DNA of 64,000 nt from an uncultured Eggerthella sp. (GTDB taxonomy: Bacteria; Actinomycetota; Coriobacteriia; Coriobacteriales; Eggerthellaceae). The notes below the pieces were generated by a model, which did not search any database, had not been told where the DNA came from, and saw nothing but the letters and a program-made list of their open reading frames with translations. This document shows, one piece after another, positions 32,172 to 40,265 of this stretch (positions are counted from its first letter, which is position 1; every line of letters starts with the position of its first letter). The position numbers and the translations under genes are program-made. Location of the stretch: the NCBI GenBank assembly GCA_905203045.1, contig CAJKUH010000003.1, positions 1 through 64,000 on the forward strand, written 5' to 3'.

Positions 32172-32729
32172 ATGACCAAGGAAATCATGGACAAAGCAGC
32201 AGAGCGTATGGCAGGCGCTGAGCAGCAGCTGCTTTCCAACTTCGCTTCTGTTCGCACTGGCCGTGCCAATGCCATGATCCTCGACCGCGTTAAGGCCGAC
32301 TACTATGGCGTTCCCACCCCCATCAACCAGATGGCCGCCATCAAGACGCCCGATGCCCATACGCTCGTTATCGAGCCGTGGGACAAGTCTGCGCTCGGCG
32401 GCATCGACCATGCTATCCAGGAGGCCAACCTGGGCGTTATGCCCAACAACGACGGTTCGGTAATCCGCCTTTCCTTCCCGCCCCTTACCGAGGAGCGTCG
32501 TAAGGATTTCGTTAAGGAATGCCGCGCCTACGCCGAGGAAAGCCGTGTGGCAGTGCGCAACGCCCGCCGCGATGCCAACACGGCAGTGGAAAAGGCTGTG
32601 AAGAACGATGGTCTGCCCGAAGACGAGCAGCATCGCGCAGAGGCAGAGATCCAGAAGCTCACCGATGCCGCTATCGCTAAGATCGATGCGCATTTGGCGA
32701 AGAAGGAAGAAGAGTTGATGTCCATTTAA
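32172..32729 (+). CDS. frr: Ribosome-recycling factor
   Basis: Splits post-termination ribosomes together with EF-G. The 185-residue protein shows LLSNFASVRTGRANAMILDR, VKADYYGVPTPINQMAAIKT, SFPPLTEERRKDFVKE and the closing three-helix coiled domain to KKEEELMSI, as in all RRFs. ATG at 32172 is preceded by AAAAGGGGAAGGA; a longer frame upstream is unsupported. Length equals the family norm. Downstream lies a strong hairpin and then a structured repeat before uppS. Confidence 0.95.
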   Translation: MTKEIMDKAAERMAGAEQQLLSNFASVRTGRANAMILDRVKADYYGVPTPINQMAAIKTPDAHTLVIEPWDKSALGGIDHAIQEANLGVMPNNDGSVIRLSFPPLTEERRKDFVKECRAYAEESRVAVRNARRDANTAVEKAVKNDGLPEDEQHRAEAEIQKLTDAAIAKIDAHLAKKEEELMSI

Positions 32730-32732
32730 CGG

Positions 32733-32890
32733 TTTCGCTGTTCTACGAACAGCGAAAGTCCGTTTGAGGCGCGATGACGCTGCGCGGGATTCTGGCGGTG
32801 CAGCTGGGCTTCAATCGGTCGGGGCGGCACGAAGGCCAGCCCCTCCCTCTTTCAACCCATCTGCACTCACCAGAATCCCGCTCGCTGTTT
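32733..32890 (+). repeat. Structured terminator-linked repeat, copy 1
   Basis: An 11-bp hairpin TTTCGCTGTTC/GAACAGCGAAA (32733-32757) after frr is followed by CGTTTGAGGCGCGATGACGCTGCGC at 32761-32785. GCGGGATTCTGG (32784-32795) then pairs perfectly with CCAGAATCCCGC (32870-32881), enclosing smaller stems. Related copies lie at 42259-42385 and 53085-53165. The stem sequence differs between copies 1 and 2 but both arms change together, so pairing is conserved. The rest up to the uppS ribosome-binding site holds no gene of its own. Confidence 0.75.
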
Positions 32891-32974
32891 TACTACGCCA
32901 ACCTGTGCGTTGCGCGTTTGTGCCTGCCATGGTTTGCCCTGGTAGGCGTGTTTTTCATTGGAAGGGGATTGCGA

Positions 32975-33748
32975 ATGAGACAACCGTTGGAGTACATATT
33001 CCCGAATCCGCCGGCGGGGCTTGACCCGAAGACGCTTGACCAGAACCGCATTCCCCGCCATGTTGCCGTGATCATGGACGGCAACGGCCGTTGGGCGAAG
33101 AAACGCGCCCTGAACCGTTTGCGTGGGCATAAGGCGGGCATCGAAGCGGTACGCGAAACCATCCGCTGCGCCAACGACTGCGGCGTCGATTACCTTACCA
33201 TCTACTCCTTTTCCACCGAGAATTGGAAGCGCCCGCAGGAAGAGGTGAACGGCCTAATGGAGCTGTTCGCCAAAACCATGCTCGCCGAAGTTGACGGCTT
33301 GCATGAAGAGCATGTGCGGGTGCGCACCATCGGCGATTTGTCCATGTTGCCGCAGGAAACGCGTGATGCGTTCGATGCCGCATGGGAGAAAACCCGCAAC
33401 AACGACGGCATGACGCTGGTGGTCGCCGTGAACTACGGTTCGCGCCAGGAGATGATGAACGCCGCCCAGGCATACGCCGATGCGGCAATTGCCGCCCATG
33501 AAAAGGGAGAGGAACTTGCGCTTACCGAAGAGGTGTTCGAGCGCGGCCTTGATACCGCGGGCATGCCCGACCCCGATTTGCTTATCCGCACCTCGGGCGA
33601 GATGCGCATCAGCAACTTCCTGCTTTGGCAGATTGCCTATTCGGAGTTCGTGTGCACCGATGTTCTGTGGCCCGACTTCAATCGCTACGATTTCCTGCGT
33701 GCCCTGCTCGAGTTCCAACAGCGCGACCGTCGTTACGGGGCGGTGTAG
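32975..33748 (+). CDS. uppS: Undecaprenyl diphosphate synthase (UppS-type)
   Basis: Cis-prenyltransferase making undecaprenyl diphosphate, the lipid carrier for peptidoglycan and wall polymers. The 257-residue protein has HVAVIMDGNGRWAKKRALNR with catalytic Asp and P-loop-like region, GHKAGIEAVRETIRCAND, YLTIYSFSTENWKRP and near the end PDLLIRTSGEMRISNFLLWQ, then YSEFVCTDVLWPDF. ATG 32975 follows GGAAGGGG. An in-frame extension 200 bases upstream runs through the structured repeat and encodes no UppS-like sequence, so I reject it. Three bases separate it from cdsA. Confidence 0.94.
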   Translation: MRQPLEYIFPNPPAGLDPKTLDQNRIPRHVAVIMDGNGRWAKKRALNRLRGHKAGIEAVRETIRCANDCGVDYLTIYSFSTENWKRPQEEVNGLMELFAKTMLAEVDGLHEEHVRVRTIGDLSMLPQETRDAFDAAWEKTRNNDGMTLVVAVNYGSRQEMMNAAQAYADAAIAAHEKGEELALTEEVFERGLDTAGMPDPDLLIRTSGEMRISNFLLWQIAYSEFVCTDVLWPDFNRYDFLRALLEFQQRDRRYGAV

Positions 33749-33751
33749 CGC

Positions 33752-34741
33752 ATGACGAAGATGCGCGTGCGCAAGCCGTTTGCGCGTGACGATGCGGAGC
33801 TTCACCCGGGCCTTACCACCGAAGAGCATTCGTTTCCGGCCGTTGAGCTTCCCGGACAGGAAAAGCGCTCAACGAAGATGAAGAACGCTGCCGCTGCCAA
33901 GGTGCCTGAGAAAATGAAACATCCTAGCAACCTGGTTGTGCGCACGGCAACGGGAGCGGTGTACATTCTGCTTACCGTGGTTTGCATCGCTGCTTCCGAG
34001 GCAACCACGGCAGTGTACCTTTCGGTTCTCAGCGCTATCTGCGCGGGCGAGTTCTATTACATGCTGCGCTCCGATGCGAAGCTGCCCAACGAGTTCTTGG
34101 GCATATGCGCTGCGGCGCTGTTCCCGCTTGCAACCTGGCTTTTCGGGCTTCCCGGCGTGGTGTCGGTGTTCGCCATCTTCGTGCTTACGCTTTTGGTGTG
34201 GTACGTGTTTTGGCAGCCTGCTCGCATCAGCGACGTTGCGGTAAGCCTGTTCGGTGCGGTGTATACGGGCGTCATCATGTCGTGCGCTATGATCCTGCGC
34301 TCCTCACTCCCCGAATTCTGGGGCGCGGTTTTGGTGCTGGGGCTGTTTGCCAGCGTGTGGGGCAACGATGCGTTTGCCTACTTGGTGGGATCGGCCATCG
34401 GCAAACACAAGCTTGCGCCGCACATCTCGCCCAAGAAAAGCTGGGAGGGCTTCATTGCCGGTCTGATTTTCGCCATGGTTTGCTGGTGCTTGCTCACCTA
34501 CATCCCCGGTGTGTCCATGTCTATCCCACAAGCTTTGGTGTTTGGCCTGGTGAACGGCCTTTCAGGTGTGCTGGGCGATTTGGTTGAAAGTCGCATCAAG
34601 CGCAATTCCGGGTTCAAGGACTCAGGTACCATCATGCCAGGTCATGGTGGCTTGCTTGATAGGTGCGACTCGCAGTTCTTGGTAACGCTTACGGGCACCA
34701 TTTTGCTGGTTCTGGGTGGCTGCATCCCCTTCACGCTGTAG
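33752..34741 (+). CDS. cdsA: Phosphatidate cytidylyltransferase
   Basis: Makes CDP-diacylglycerol, the precursor of acidic phospholipids. The 329-residue integral membrane protein has a hydrophilic N-terminal extension of about 65 residues, then about eight membrane segments. The C-terminal CDS signature is clear: LGDLVESRIKRNSGFKDSGT then IMPGHGGLLDRCDS, including the conserved Lys-Asp and the Asp-Arg-x-Asp ending. The middle has FIAGLIFAMVCWCLL. The N-terminal extension is longer than in E. coli CdsA; internal ATGs exist and the true start could be slightly later. A terminator follows. Confidence 0.92.
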   Translation: MTKMRVRKPFARDDAELHPGLTTEEHSFPAVELPGQEKRSTKMKNAAAAKVPEKMKHPSNLVVRTATGAVYILLTVVCIAASEATTAVYLSVLSAICAGEFYYMLRSDAKLPNEFLGICAAALFPLATWLFGLPGVVSVFAIFVLTLLVWYVFWQPARISDVAVSLFGAVYTGVIMSCAMILRSSLPEFWGAVLVLGLFASVWGNDAFAYLVGSAIGKHKLAPHISPKKSWEGFIAGLIFAMVCWCLLTYIPGVSMSIPQALVFGLVNGLSGVLGDLVESRIKRNSGFKDSGTIMPGHGGLLDRCDSQFLVTLTGTILLVLGGCIPFTL

Positions 34742-34769
34742 CGCTGGAGTCCGGTTTCCGCTTGAGTTG

Positions 34770-34805
34770 AACGCCGCTGCCTTCGGGTGGCGGCGTTTCT
34801 TTTTG
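34770..34805 (+). terminator. Terminator after cdsA
   Basis: AACGCCGC (34770-34777) pairs with GCGGCGTT (34790-34797), then TCTTTTTG. It separates pyrH-frr-uppS-cdsA from dxr. Confidence 0.88.
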
Positions 34806-34854
34806 TCGCTGGTATACTCGAATGCGTATCGAAAACACCTTTAGGGAGGCATTC

Positions 34855-36072
34855 ATGAGGCGCATTGTGATTCTTGGCTCTACCGGCTCGATTGGCACGC
34901 AGACGGTAGATGTGGTTCGCCAGCATCCCGACGAATTGGAAATCGTTGGTTTGGCGGTTAACTCGCGTGTGACGGAAATGCTTGCGCAGGCTCGTGCCCA
35001 TCAGGTGCATAACCTCGCTGTCGGTGATGAGCGTCTGGCTCAAACCCCTCAAGCCTCCGAAGTGCGCGAGCAAGCCCAGGGCGGCACGTGCGGTTTTGGC
35101 ATGGATGCCGTTGTGGAATTGACGCGTTTGCCCGAAGTCGATGTGGTGGTTAATGCCCTGGTGGGTGCTGCGGGTTTGCGCGCCAGCTATGAGGCGTTGC
35201 GTGCGGGCAAGGTGCTTGCCCTTGCCAACAAGGAGAGCCTGGTAGTGGGTGGCGACCTTATCATGCCCCTGGCAGCGCAGGTCGACCAGCAGCGCCGCGC
35301 TGCTGGTGTGGCGCCTGCGGTGGGGCCGGCGGGGGCGCTTATGCCCATCGATTCTGAACACGGTGCCATCTACCAGTGTCTGTTGGGCGAATCCGAAAAA
35401 GAAGTGTCGCGCTTGTGGGTAACGGCATCGGGTGGCCCCTTCCGTGGCAGGAAGCGCGCCGACCTGGAAAACATCACGCCTGCTCAGGCGCTGAAGCACC
35501 CCACCTGGAACATGGGCGCGAAGATCTCCATCGATTCATCGACTTTGATGAACAAGGGCTTGGAGGTTATCGAGGCGCATCATTTGTTCAACATGCCCTA
35601 CGAGAAGATCAGCGTGGTGGTTCAGCCTCAGAGCGCGATCCACTCCATGGTGGAGTTCACCGACGGCAGCGTGAAGGCTCACTTGGGCACTACCGATATG
35701 CGCATTCCCATCCAGTTTGCCCTTAGCTACCCGAAGCGCTGGGCGGCACCGGTCGAACCGCTCGATTTCACCAAGCTGGGTACCTTGGAATTCGCCCCCG
35801 CCGACACGGATACGTTCCGTTGCTTGGCATTGGCTCGCCATGCTGGCCGCGTGGGGGGCACTTTGCCGTGCGTTATGAACGCGGCAAACGAGGTTGCGGT
35901 AGCGGCATTCTTGGCAGAAGAGGGCAGCTACCTTGGCATTGCCGAGTGCGTGGAGGCAACGATGAGTGCCCACGAGCGGGCGGGCGTGCAAAAGGTGGAA
36001 AGCCTGGAGCAGCTGATCGAGATTGGCGCCTGGGCGCGCAATTATGCACGCGCCAACGTAATTCCCCGCTAG
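34855..36072 (+). CDS. dxr: 1-deoxy-D-xylulose 5-phosphate reductoisomerase
   Basis: Second step of the MEP isoprenoid pathway, NADPH-dependent conversion of DXP to MEP. The 405-residue protein starts RRIVILGSTGSIGTQTVDVV (NADPH-binding), has ALANKESLVVGGDLIMPLA, PIDSEHGAIYQCL with active-site Asp and Glu, VTASGGPFRG, NMGAKISIDSSTLMNKGLE and QSAIHSMVEFTDGSVKAHLG. A segment of about 15 residues around AAQVDQQRRAAGVAPAVGPA is a small insertion relative to E. coli. ATG 34855 follows AGGGAGGC. A paired inverted repeat begins 12 bases after its stop. Confidence 0.94.
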   Translation: MRRIVILGSTGSIGTQTVDVVRQHPDELEIVGLAVNSRVTEMLAQARAHQVHNLAVGDERLAQTPQASEVREQAQGGTCGFGMDAVVELTRLPEVDVVVNALVGAAGLRASYEALRAGKVLALANKESLVVGGDLIMPLAAQVDQQRRAAGVAPAVGPAGALMPIDSEHGAIYQCLLGESEKEVSRLWVTASGGPFRGRKRADLENITPAQALKHPTWNMGAKISIDSSTLMNKGLEVIEAHHLFNMPYEKISVVVQPQSAIHSMVEFTDGSVKAHLGTTDMRIPIQFALSYPKRWAAPVEPLDFTKLGTLEFAPADTDTFRCLALARHAGRVGGTLPCVMNAANEVAVAAFLAEEGSYLGIAECVEATMSAHERAGVQKVESLEQLIEIGAWARNYARANVIPR

Positions 36073-36083
36073 GCCGAAGGCTC

Positions 36084-36290
36084 AAAACCAAGAAAACGGC
36101 CTTTGCTGGCAAAATAATCGAGTTGTGAACGGTCTGCTTTAGCTTTTTCCCAAATTCCCACCGAAACATGCTAAGTTAATCAACAAATTATATCAATCTG
36201 TTGATTAACTTGCCTGCTTGGTCACTGAAAAGCAAAGGGAAGAGTTCCCAACTCGATTATTTTGCCAAGCAGCTGCCTTTTCTTGGTTTT
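36084..36290. repeat. Paired long inverted repeat element, copy 2
   Basis: Arms 36087-36131 and 36243-36287 (45 bp each; AAAACCAAGAAAA shared at the outer edges), separated by 111 bp; total 201 bp against 202 for copy 1. Inner arm ends read GGCAAAATAATCGAGTTG[T/G]GAAC, with G where both arms of copy 1 have C. The spacer contains a perfect 13-bp palindrome, AAGTTAATCAACA (36173-36185) and TGTTGATTAACTT (36199-36211). Spacer sequence is unrelated to copy 1 but the architecture is the same. The gap 36073-36392 holds no gene. Confidence 0.9.
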
Positions 36291-36392
36291 CGCGGGATTT
36301 TTGCGAGGGGCAGCGTTGCTCAATGGCGGTATTGCTGTTTCTGCGCTGCAGTTCGTATGAATTGAGCGGGCCCGTCGGCCTGCTCAAATATA

Positions 36393-37460
36393 ATGTCGTG
36401 CATGGATATTCTTATCATGCTCATAACGGTAACCCTGCTTCTGGGTTTCCTTGTATTCATACACGAAGGGGGCCACTATCTGGCTGCCCGTGCGTGCAAA
36501 GTGCGTGTCAGCGAATTCATGATCGGCCTCCCGGGGCCCTCTATCGGCTTCACACGCGGTGAAACGCGCTTTGGCATCACAGCGGTGCCGCTGGGTGGCT
36601 ATGCCAGCATTTGCGGTATGGCACCGCCCAGCAACAGTCCGCATCTGAAGCGTGTTTTGGGATACGCTTACCGCAAGGGCACCGTGTACATGGAAGACGT
36701 GGCGCACGACCTGTTCCTCACCGAAGAAGAAGCCTACAACCTGCTTGAAGAGCTGTGCGACTGGGGCTCGCTGAAGCGCCCGCATCGCAAAGACAAGCAC
36801 AACGTGTACCGCACGCCCGCGAAAAACGGGTACGAGGAAGGCCAAGCACGCGAGATAGCCGACAACGAAGCGTTCTTCAAGGCGGAAAAGGCGCAACAGT
36901 ACTGCACGCTGCCGTTCTGGAAGCGTTGCTGCATTTTGCTGGCCGGGCCATTCATGAACCTGCTGTGGGTGTTCCTCGTGTTCATCTTCATCTACTCCAT
37001 CATGGGCCTCGACCTGCAGAACACGCAGACGGGCGAAACCTTCCACCATACTTGGGCGCCGTGGGAGGCAATTTATTTGGGTTTCAAGTACCTGGGGATG
37101 GTGGTAAGCGCCATCGCGGCATTGTTCAACCCGGCAACAGCGGCGCAAACCGTTTCGCAGTCCACTTCGGTGGTGGGCATTGCCGTTATGTCGAAGAGCG
37201 CGCTTGATGCCGGCTTTATGAACTTCCTGTTCTTCACTGCAGTGATATCGGCGTCCTTGGGCCTTATGAACATGCTTCCCATTCCGCCGCTCGATGGCGG
37301 CCGTTTTGTGGTGGAAGTGTTCCAGAAAGTGTCGCGCAAGGTGGTTTCGCTCAAGGCGCTTGGGTATATGTCCACCGTGGGAATCGTGTTGTTCACGGGG
37401 TTCTTCCTGGTTATGGTCAATCAGGATGTTCAAAGATTCGTATTCGGAAATTGGAGCTAG
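36393..37460 (+). CDS. M50 site-2 protease with an unusual insertion (RseP-like)
   Basis: Intramembrane zinc metalloprotease. The 355-residue protein has HEGGH (zinc His24, Glu25, His28) in the first membrane helix (VFIHEGGHYLAARACKVRV), GITAVPLGGYASICGM after it, and the second motif NMLPIPPLDGGRF with the third zinc ligand Asp near 301. It lacks an evident PDZ domain. Instead about 85 residues (about 88-172) sit between the GGY motif and the second membrane helix, including MEDVAHDLFLTEEEAYNLLE, ELCDWGSLKRPHRK and NVYRTPAKNGYEEGQAREIA, which reads like a winged-helix or other small soluble domain. Location between dxr and ispG is the standard rseP position, and regulated proteolysis of a membrane substrate is the likely role. 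Confidence 0.88.
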   Translation: MSCMDILIMLITVTLLLGFLVFIHEGGHYLAARACKVRVSEFMIGLPGPSIGFTRGETRFGITAVPLGGYASICGMAPPSNSPHLKRVLGYAYRKGTVYMEDVAHDLFLTEEEAYNLLEELCDWGSLKRPHRKDKHNVYRTPAKNGYEEGQAREIADNEAFFKAEKAQQYCTLPFWKRCCILLAGPFMNLLWVFLVFIFIYSIMGLDLQNTQTGETFHHTWAPWEAIYLGFKYLGMVVSAIAALFNPATAAQTVSQSTSVVGIAVMSKSALDAGFMNFLFFTAVISASLGLMNMLPIPPLDGGRFVVEVFQKVSRKVVSLKALGYMSTVGIVLFTGFFLVMVNQDVQRFVFGNWS

Positions 37461-37463
37461 CAT

Positions 37464-38528
37464 ATGGCTGAAAACGCCCCCAACACTAAAACACGGCAGG
37501 TGATGGTGGGAGATGTTGCCTTGGGCGGTGGCGCTCCCTGCGTTGTGCAATCGATGCTCAACCTGCCTTTGTCCGACGTGGCGGGCAACCTGCATCAGAT
37601 TTCCCGCTTGAAAGAAGCAGGCTGTGAAGTGGTGCGCATCGCCGTTCCCCATAAGTCCGACCTTGGCTTCTTCGAGGAAATCTGCACCAAGTCGCCTTTG
37701 CCGGTTATTGCCGACATCCACTTCAGCGCCGAGCTTGCCATCGAGGCGGCGCGTCGTGGTGCGGCGAAGTTGCGCATCAACCCCGGCAACATCGGCGGGC
37801 TTGAAGCTACGGTGCCGGTGCTCAAAGCGGCAGCGGAAGCGCACATTCCCATCCGCATCGGCGTCAATGCTGGCTCGCTCGATTCCGAGCTTGCCGCGCG
37901 AAGCGACCTTACCCTGCCGGAAAAGCTGGTGGAATCGGCATGCTCGTATGTGGAGTTCTGCCAAAGCCAGGGTTTCTACGATGTGGTGGTTTCCGCGAAA
38001 GCGCATGACGTGCCCACCACGGTGGCAACGTACCGCCTACTTTCGCAACGCATGCCCGAAGTGCCGCTGCATATCGGCGTCACCGAGGCGGGCACGTTGT
38101 TCCAGGGCCTTGTCAAATCTGCCAGCGGGTTGGGCATCTTGCTGGAGCAGGGTATAGGCGATACCATGCGCATCTCCCTTACCGACGATCCTGTTGAAGA
38201 GGTCCGTGCCTGCTGGACGCTGCTCTCGGCGTTGGGCCTGCGTCGCCGCGACCCGGAGCTGGTCAGCTGCCCCACGTGCGGGCGCTGCCAGGTAGATCTT
38301 ATCCCTATAGCCCAGGAAGTGGAGCGTCGCCTTCGCGACGTGCACCGTCCCCTTCAGGTTGCCGTGATGGGGTGCGTGGTGAACGGCCCGGGCGAAGCCG
38401 CCGATGCCGATATCGGCGTGGCATGCGGCAAGGGCTCGGGCGTGGTGTTTGCCCACGGCAAAACCTTGCGCAAGGTCGAAGAGGCCGCTATCGTTGATGT
38501 ACTTATGGAAGAGATAGGAAATCTGTAA
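37464..38528 (+). CDS. ispG: 4-hydroxy-3-methylbut-2-enyl diphosphate synthase
   Basis: MEP-pathway enzyme (GcpE) converting MEcPP to HMBPP with a 4Fe-4S cluster. The 354-residue protein has PCVVQSMLNLPLSDVAGNLH, VRIAVPHKSDLGFFEEIC, PVIADIHFSAELAIEAARRG and KLRINPGNIGG in the TIM barrel. The cluster cysteines are in SCPTCGRCQVDL and MGCVVNGPGEAADADIGVA. Length is that of the short bacterial form. Start ATG is four bases after the protease stop; it ends one base before proS, so dxr-rseP-ispG-proS is tightly packed. Confidence 0.95.
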   Translation: MAENAPNTKTRQVMVGDVALGGGAPCVVQSMLNLPLSDVAGNLHQISRLKEAGCEVVRIAVPHKSDLGFFEEICTKSPLPVIADIHFSAELAIEAARRGAAKLRINPGNIGGLEATVPVLKAAAEAHIPIRIGVNAGSLDSELAARSDLTLPEKLVESACSYVEFCQSQGFYDVVVSAKAHDVPTTVATYRLLSQRMPEVPLHIGVTEAGTLFQGLVKSASGLGILLEQGIGDTMRISLTDDPVEEVRACWTLLSALGLRRRDPELVSCPTCGRCQVDLIPIAQEVERRLRDVHRPLQVAVMGCVVNGPGEAADADIGVACGKGSGVVFAHGKTLRKVEEAAIVDVLMEEIGNL

Positions 38529-40262
38529 ATGGAAATCATGCGTTTGAGCAAACAGTACGCTCCCACGTTGAAGGAAGACCCCGCCGATGCCGAAATCGCA
38601 AGCCATCGCCTGCTGGTTCGCGCCGGCATGATCCGCAAGGTTGCCGGCGGCGTGTACACCTTCCTGCCCCTGGGTATGCGCGTTCTTACCAAGATCGAGA
38701 ACATCGTGCGCGAGGAAATGAACGCCATCGGCGCTCATGAGATTCTGATGCCGGCCCTGCAGCCGGGCGAGCTGTGGCACGAATCGGGCCGCTGGAACGA
38801 TTACGGCCCCGAGCTCATGCGCATGGAAGACCGCCATGGCCGCGGTTTCTGCCTTGGACCCACCCATGAGGAACTGGTAACCTCCATCGTCCGCAGCGAA
38901 CTGCGTTCGTATCGCCAGCTTCCCATGACGCTGTACCAGATCCAGACGAAGTTCCGCGACGAGATCCGTCCGCGCTTCGGCCTTCTGCGCAGCCGCGAAT
39001 TCATCATGAAGGACGCTTACAGCTTCCATTCCAGCCAGGAATCGCTGCAGAAGACCTATGACGACATGTACGACGCTTACGGGCGCATCTGCGAGCGCTG
39101 CGGGCTTGATTACCGTCCCGTTGTGGCCGATGGCGGCCAGATCGGCGGCAGCGTGACGTGCGAGTTCCATGCGTTGGCGGAAGCCGGCGAAGACGAGTTG
39201 GTATATTGCCCCGACTGCGATTACGCTGCGAACAACGAGGCTGGCGTGTGCCACGCCCATGCAACCGAATACGACGCCACCGAATGCAAGAAGATCGAAA
39301 CGCCGGGCGTTGCAACCATCGAAAGCCTGGCCAAGTTCCTGGGCATCGAGGAATCCGCCACCGTCAAAGCGATGGTGGGCAAGGACTCCGAGGGCAAGGT
39401 CGTTGCCCTGTTCATCCCGGGTGACCATGAGCTGAACGAGATCAAGGCGTCGCGCGTGGTAGAGGGCTTCGAGCTGCTCAACGACGAAGAACTGGTGGCT
39501 GCAGGCCTGCACAAGGGCTCCATCGGCCCGAAGAACCTGCCTGCGGGCATCAAGGTAATCGGCGACGTGAACCTCAAGAACATCGAGCGCTGGGTCGTGG
39601 GCGCAAACGAGGACGGCTTCCACTTCGTTGGTGCAAAGCACGGCGTGGACTTCCAGGTAGACGAATGGGCCGACCTTTCGCTGGTGAAGCCTGGCGATTC
39701 CTGCCCGAAGTGCGGTGCTGCCCTGCAGGGTGCCCGCGGCATCGAGGTTTCCCAGGTGTTCCAGCTCGGCGACAAGTACTCCAAGACCATGGGCGCGGTA
39801 TATTCCGATGAAAACGGCGTTGATCAGAACTTCCTTATGGGTTGCTACGGCGTAGGCGTTTCCCGTACGCTTGCTGCTATCGTTGAACAGCACAACGACG
39901 AAGACGGCATCATCTGGCCTATGTCGGTAGCGCCGGCGCACGTGTGCGTCATCCCGCTTACCGTAGGCGACGAAGAGGTATTTCCCGTTGCCGAGCGCAT
40001 TGCCAAGGAATTGGCTGATCAGGGCCTTGAAGTGGTATTGGACGACCGCGACGAGCGCGCCGGCGTCAAGTTCGCCGATGCCGACCTTATCGGCTGGCCG
40101 GTACAGGTTGTCGTGGGCAAGCGCGGTGTGAAGGAAGGCGTCGTGGAAGTGAAGCGCCGCGGCGAATCCGAGAAGACGAAGGTTCCCTTCGCCACGCTTA
40201 CCGAGGCGCTGTCGTTTGTCAAGCGTGCTGCCAAGAACAAGAAGTTCACTCCTTCTTTGTAG
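38529..40262 (+). CDS. proS: Prolyl-tRNA synthetase, bacterial type
   Basis: Class II synthetase charging tRNA-Pro. The 577-residue protein has the E. coli-type layout: motif 1 region (MRLSKQYAPTLKEDPADAEI; GVYTFLPLGMRVLTKIENIV), motif 2 (QIQTKFRDEIRPRFGLLRSR with EFIMKDAYSF), an editing insertion domain (TIESLAKFLGIEESATVKAM; VALFIPGDHELNEIKASRV), motif 3 (MGCYGVGVSRTLAAIVEQHN) and the anticodon-binding domain (VCVIPLTVGDEEVFPVAERI). Immediate adjacency to ispG is common in bacteria. No missing motif. Confidence 0.96.
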   Translation: MEIMRLSKQYAPTLKEDPADAEIASHRLLVRAGMIRKVAGGVYTFLPLGMRVLTKIENIVREEMNAIGAHEILMPALQPGELWHESGRWNDYGPELMRMEDRHGRGFCLGPTHEELVTSIVRSELRSYRQLPMTLYQIQTKFRDEIRPRFGLLRSREFIMKDAYSFHSSQESLQKTYDDMYDAYGRICERCGLDYRPVVADGGQIGGSVTCEFHALAEAGEDELVYCPDCDYAANNEAGVCHAHATEYDATECKKIETPGVATIESLAKFLGIEESATVKAMVGKDSEGKVVALFIPGDHELNEIKASRVVEGFELLNDEELVAAGLHKGSIGPKNLPAGIKVIGDVNLKNIERWVVGANEDGFHFVGAKHGVDFQVDEWADLSLVKPGDSCPKCGAALQGARGIEVSQVFQLGDKYSKTMGAVYSDENGVDQNFLMGCYGVGVSRTLAAIVEQHNDEDGIIWPMSVAPAHVCVIPLTVGDEEVFPVAERIAKELADQGLEVVLDDRDERAGVKFADADLIGWPVQVVVGKRGVKEGVVEVKRRGESEKTKVPFATLTEALSFVKRAAKNKKFTPSL

Positions 40263-40265
40263 GGG

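Noticed and set aside
32774..32974. N-terminal extension of UppS
   Set aside because: The frame is open, but a good ribosome-binding site lies before 32975, the family N-terminus starts there, and the upstream part is the structured repeat with related copies elsewhere.
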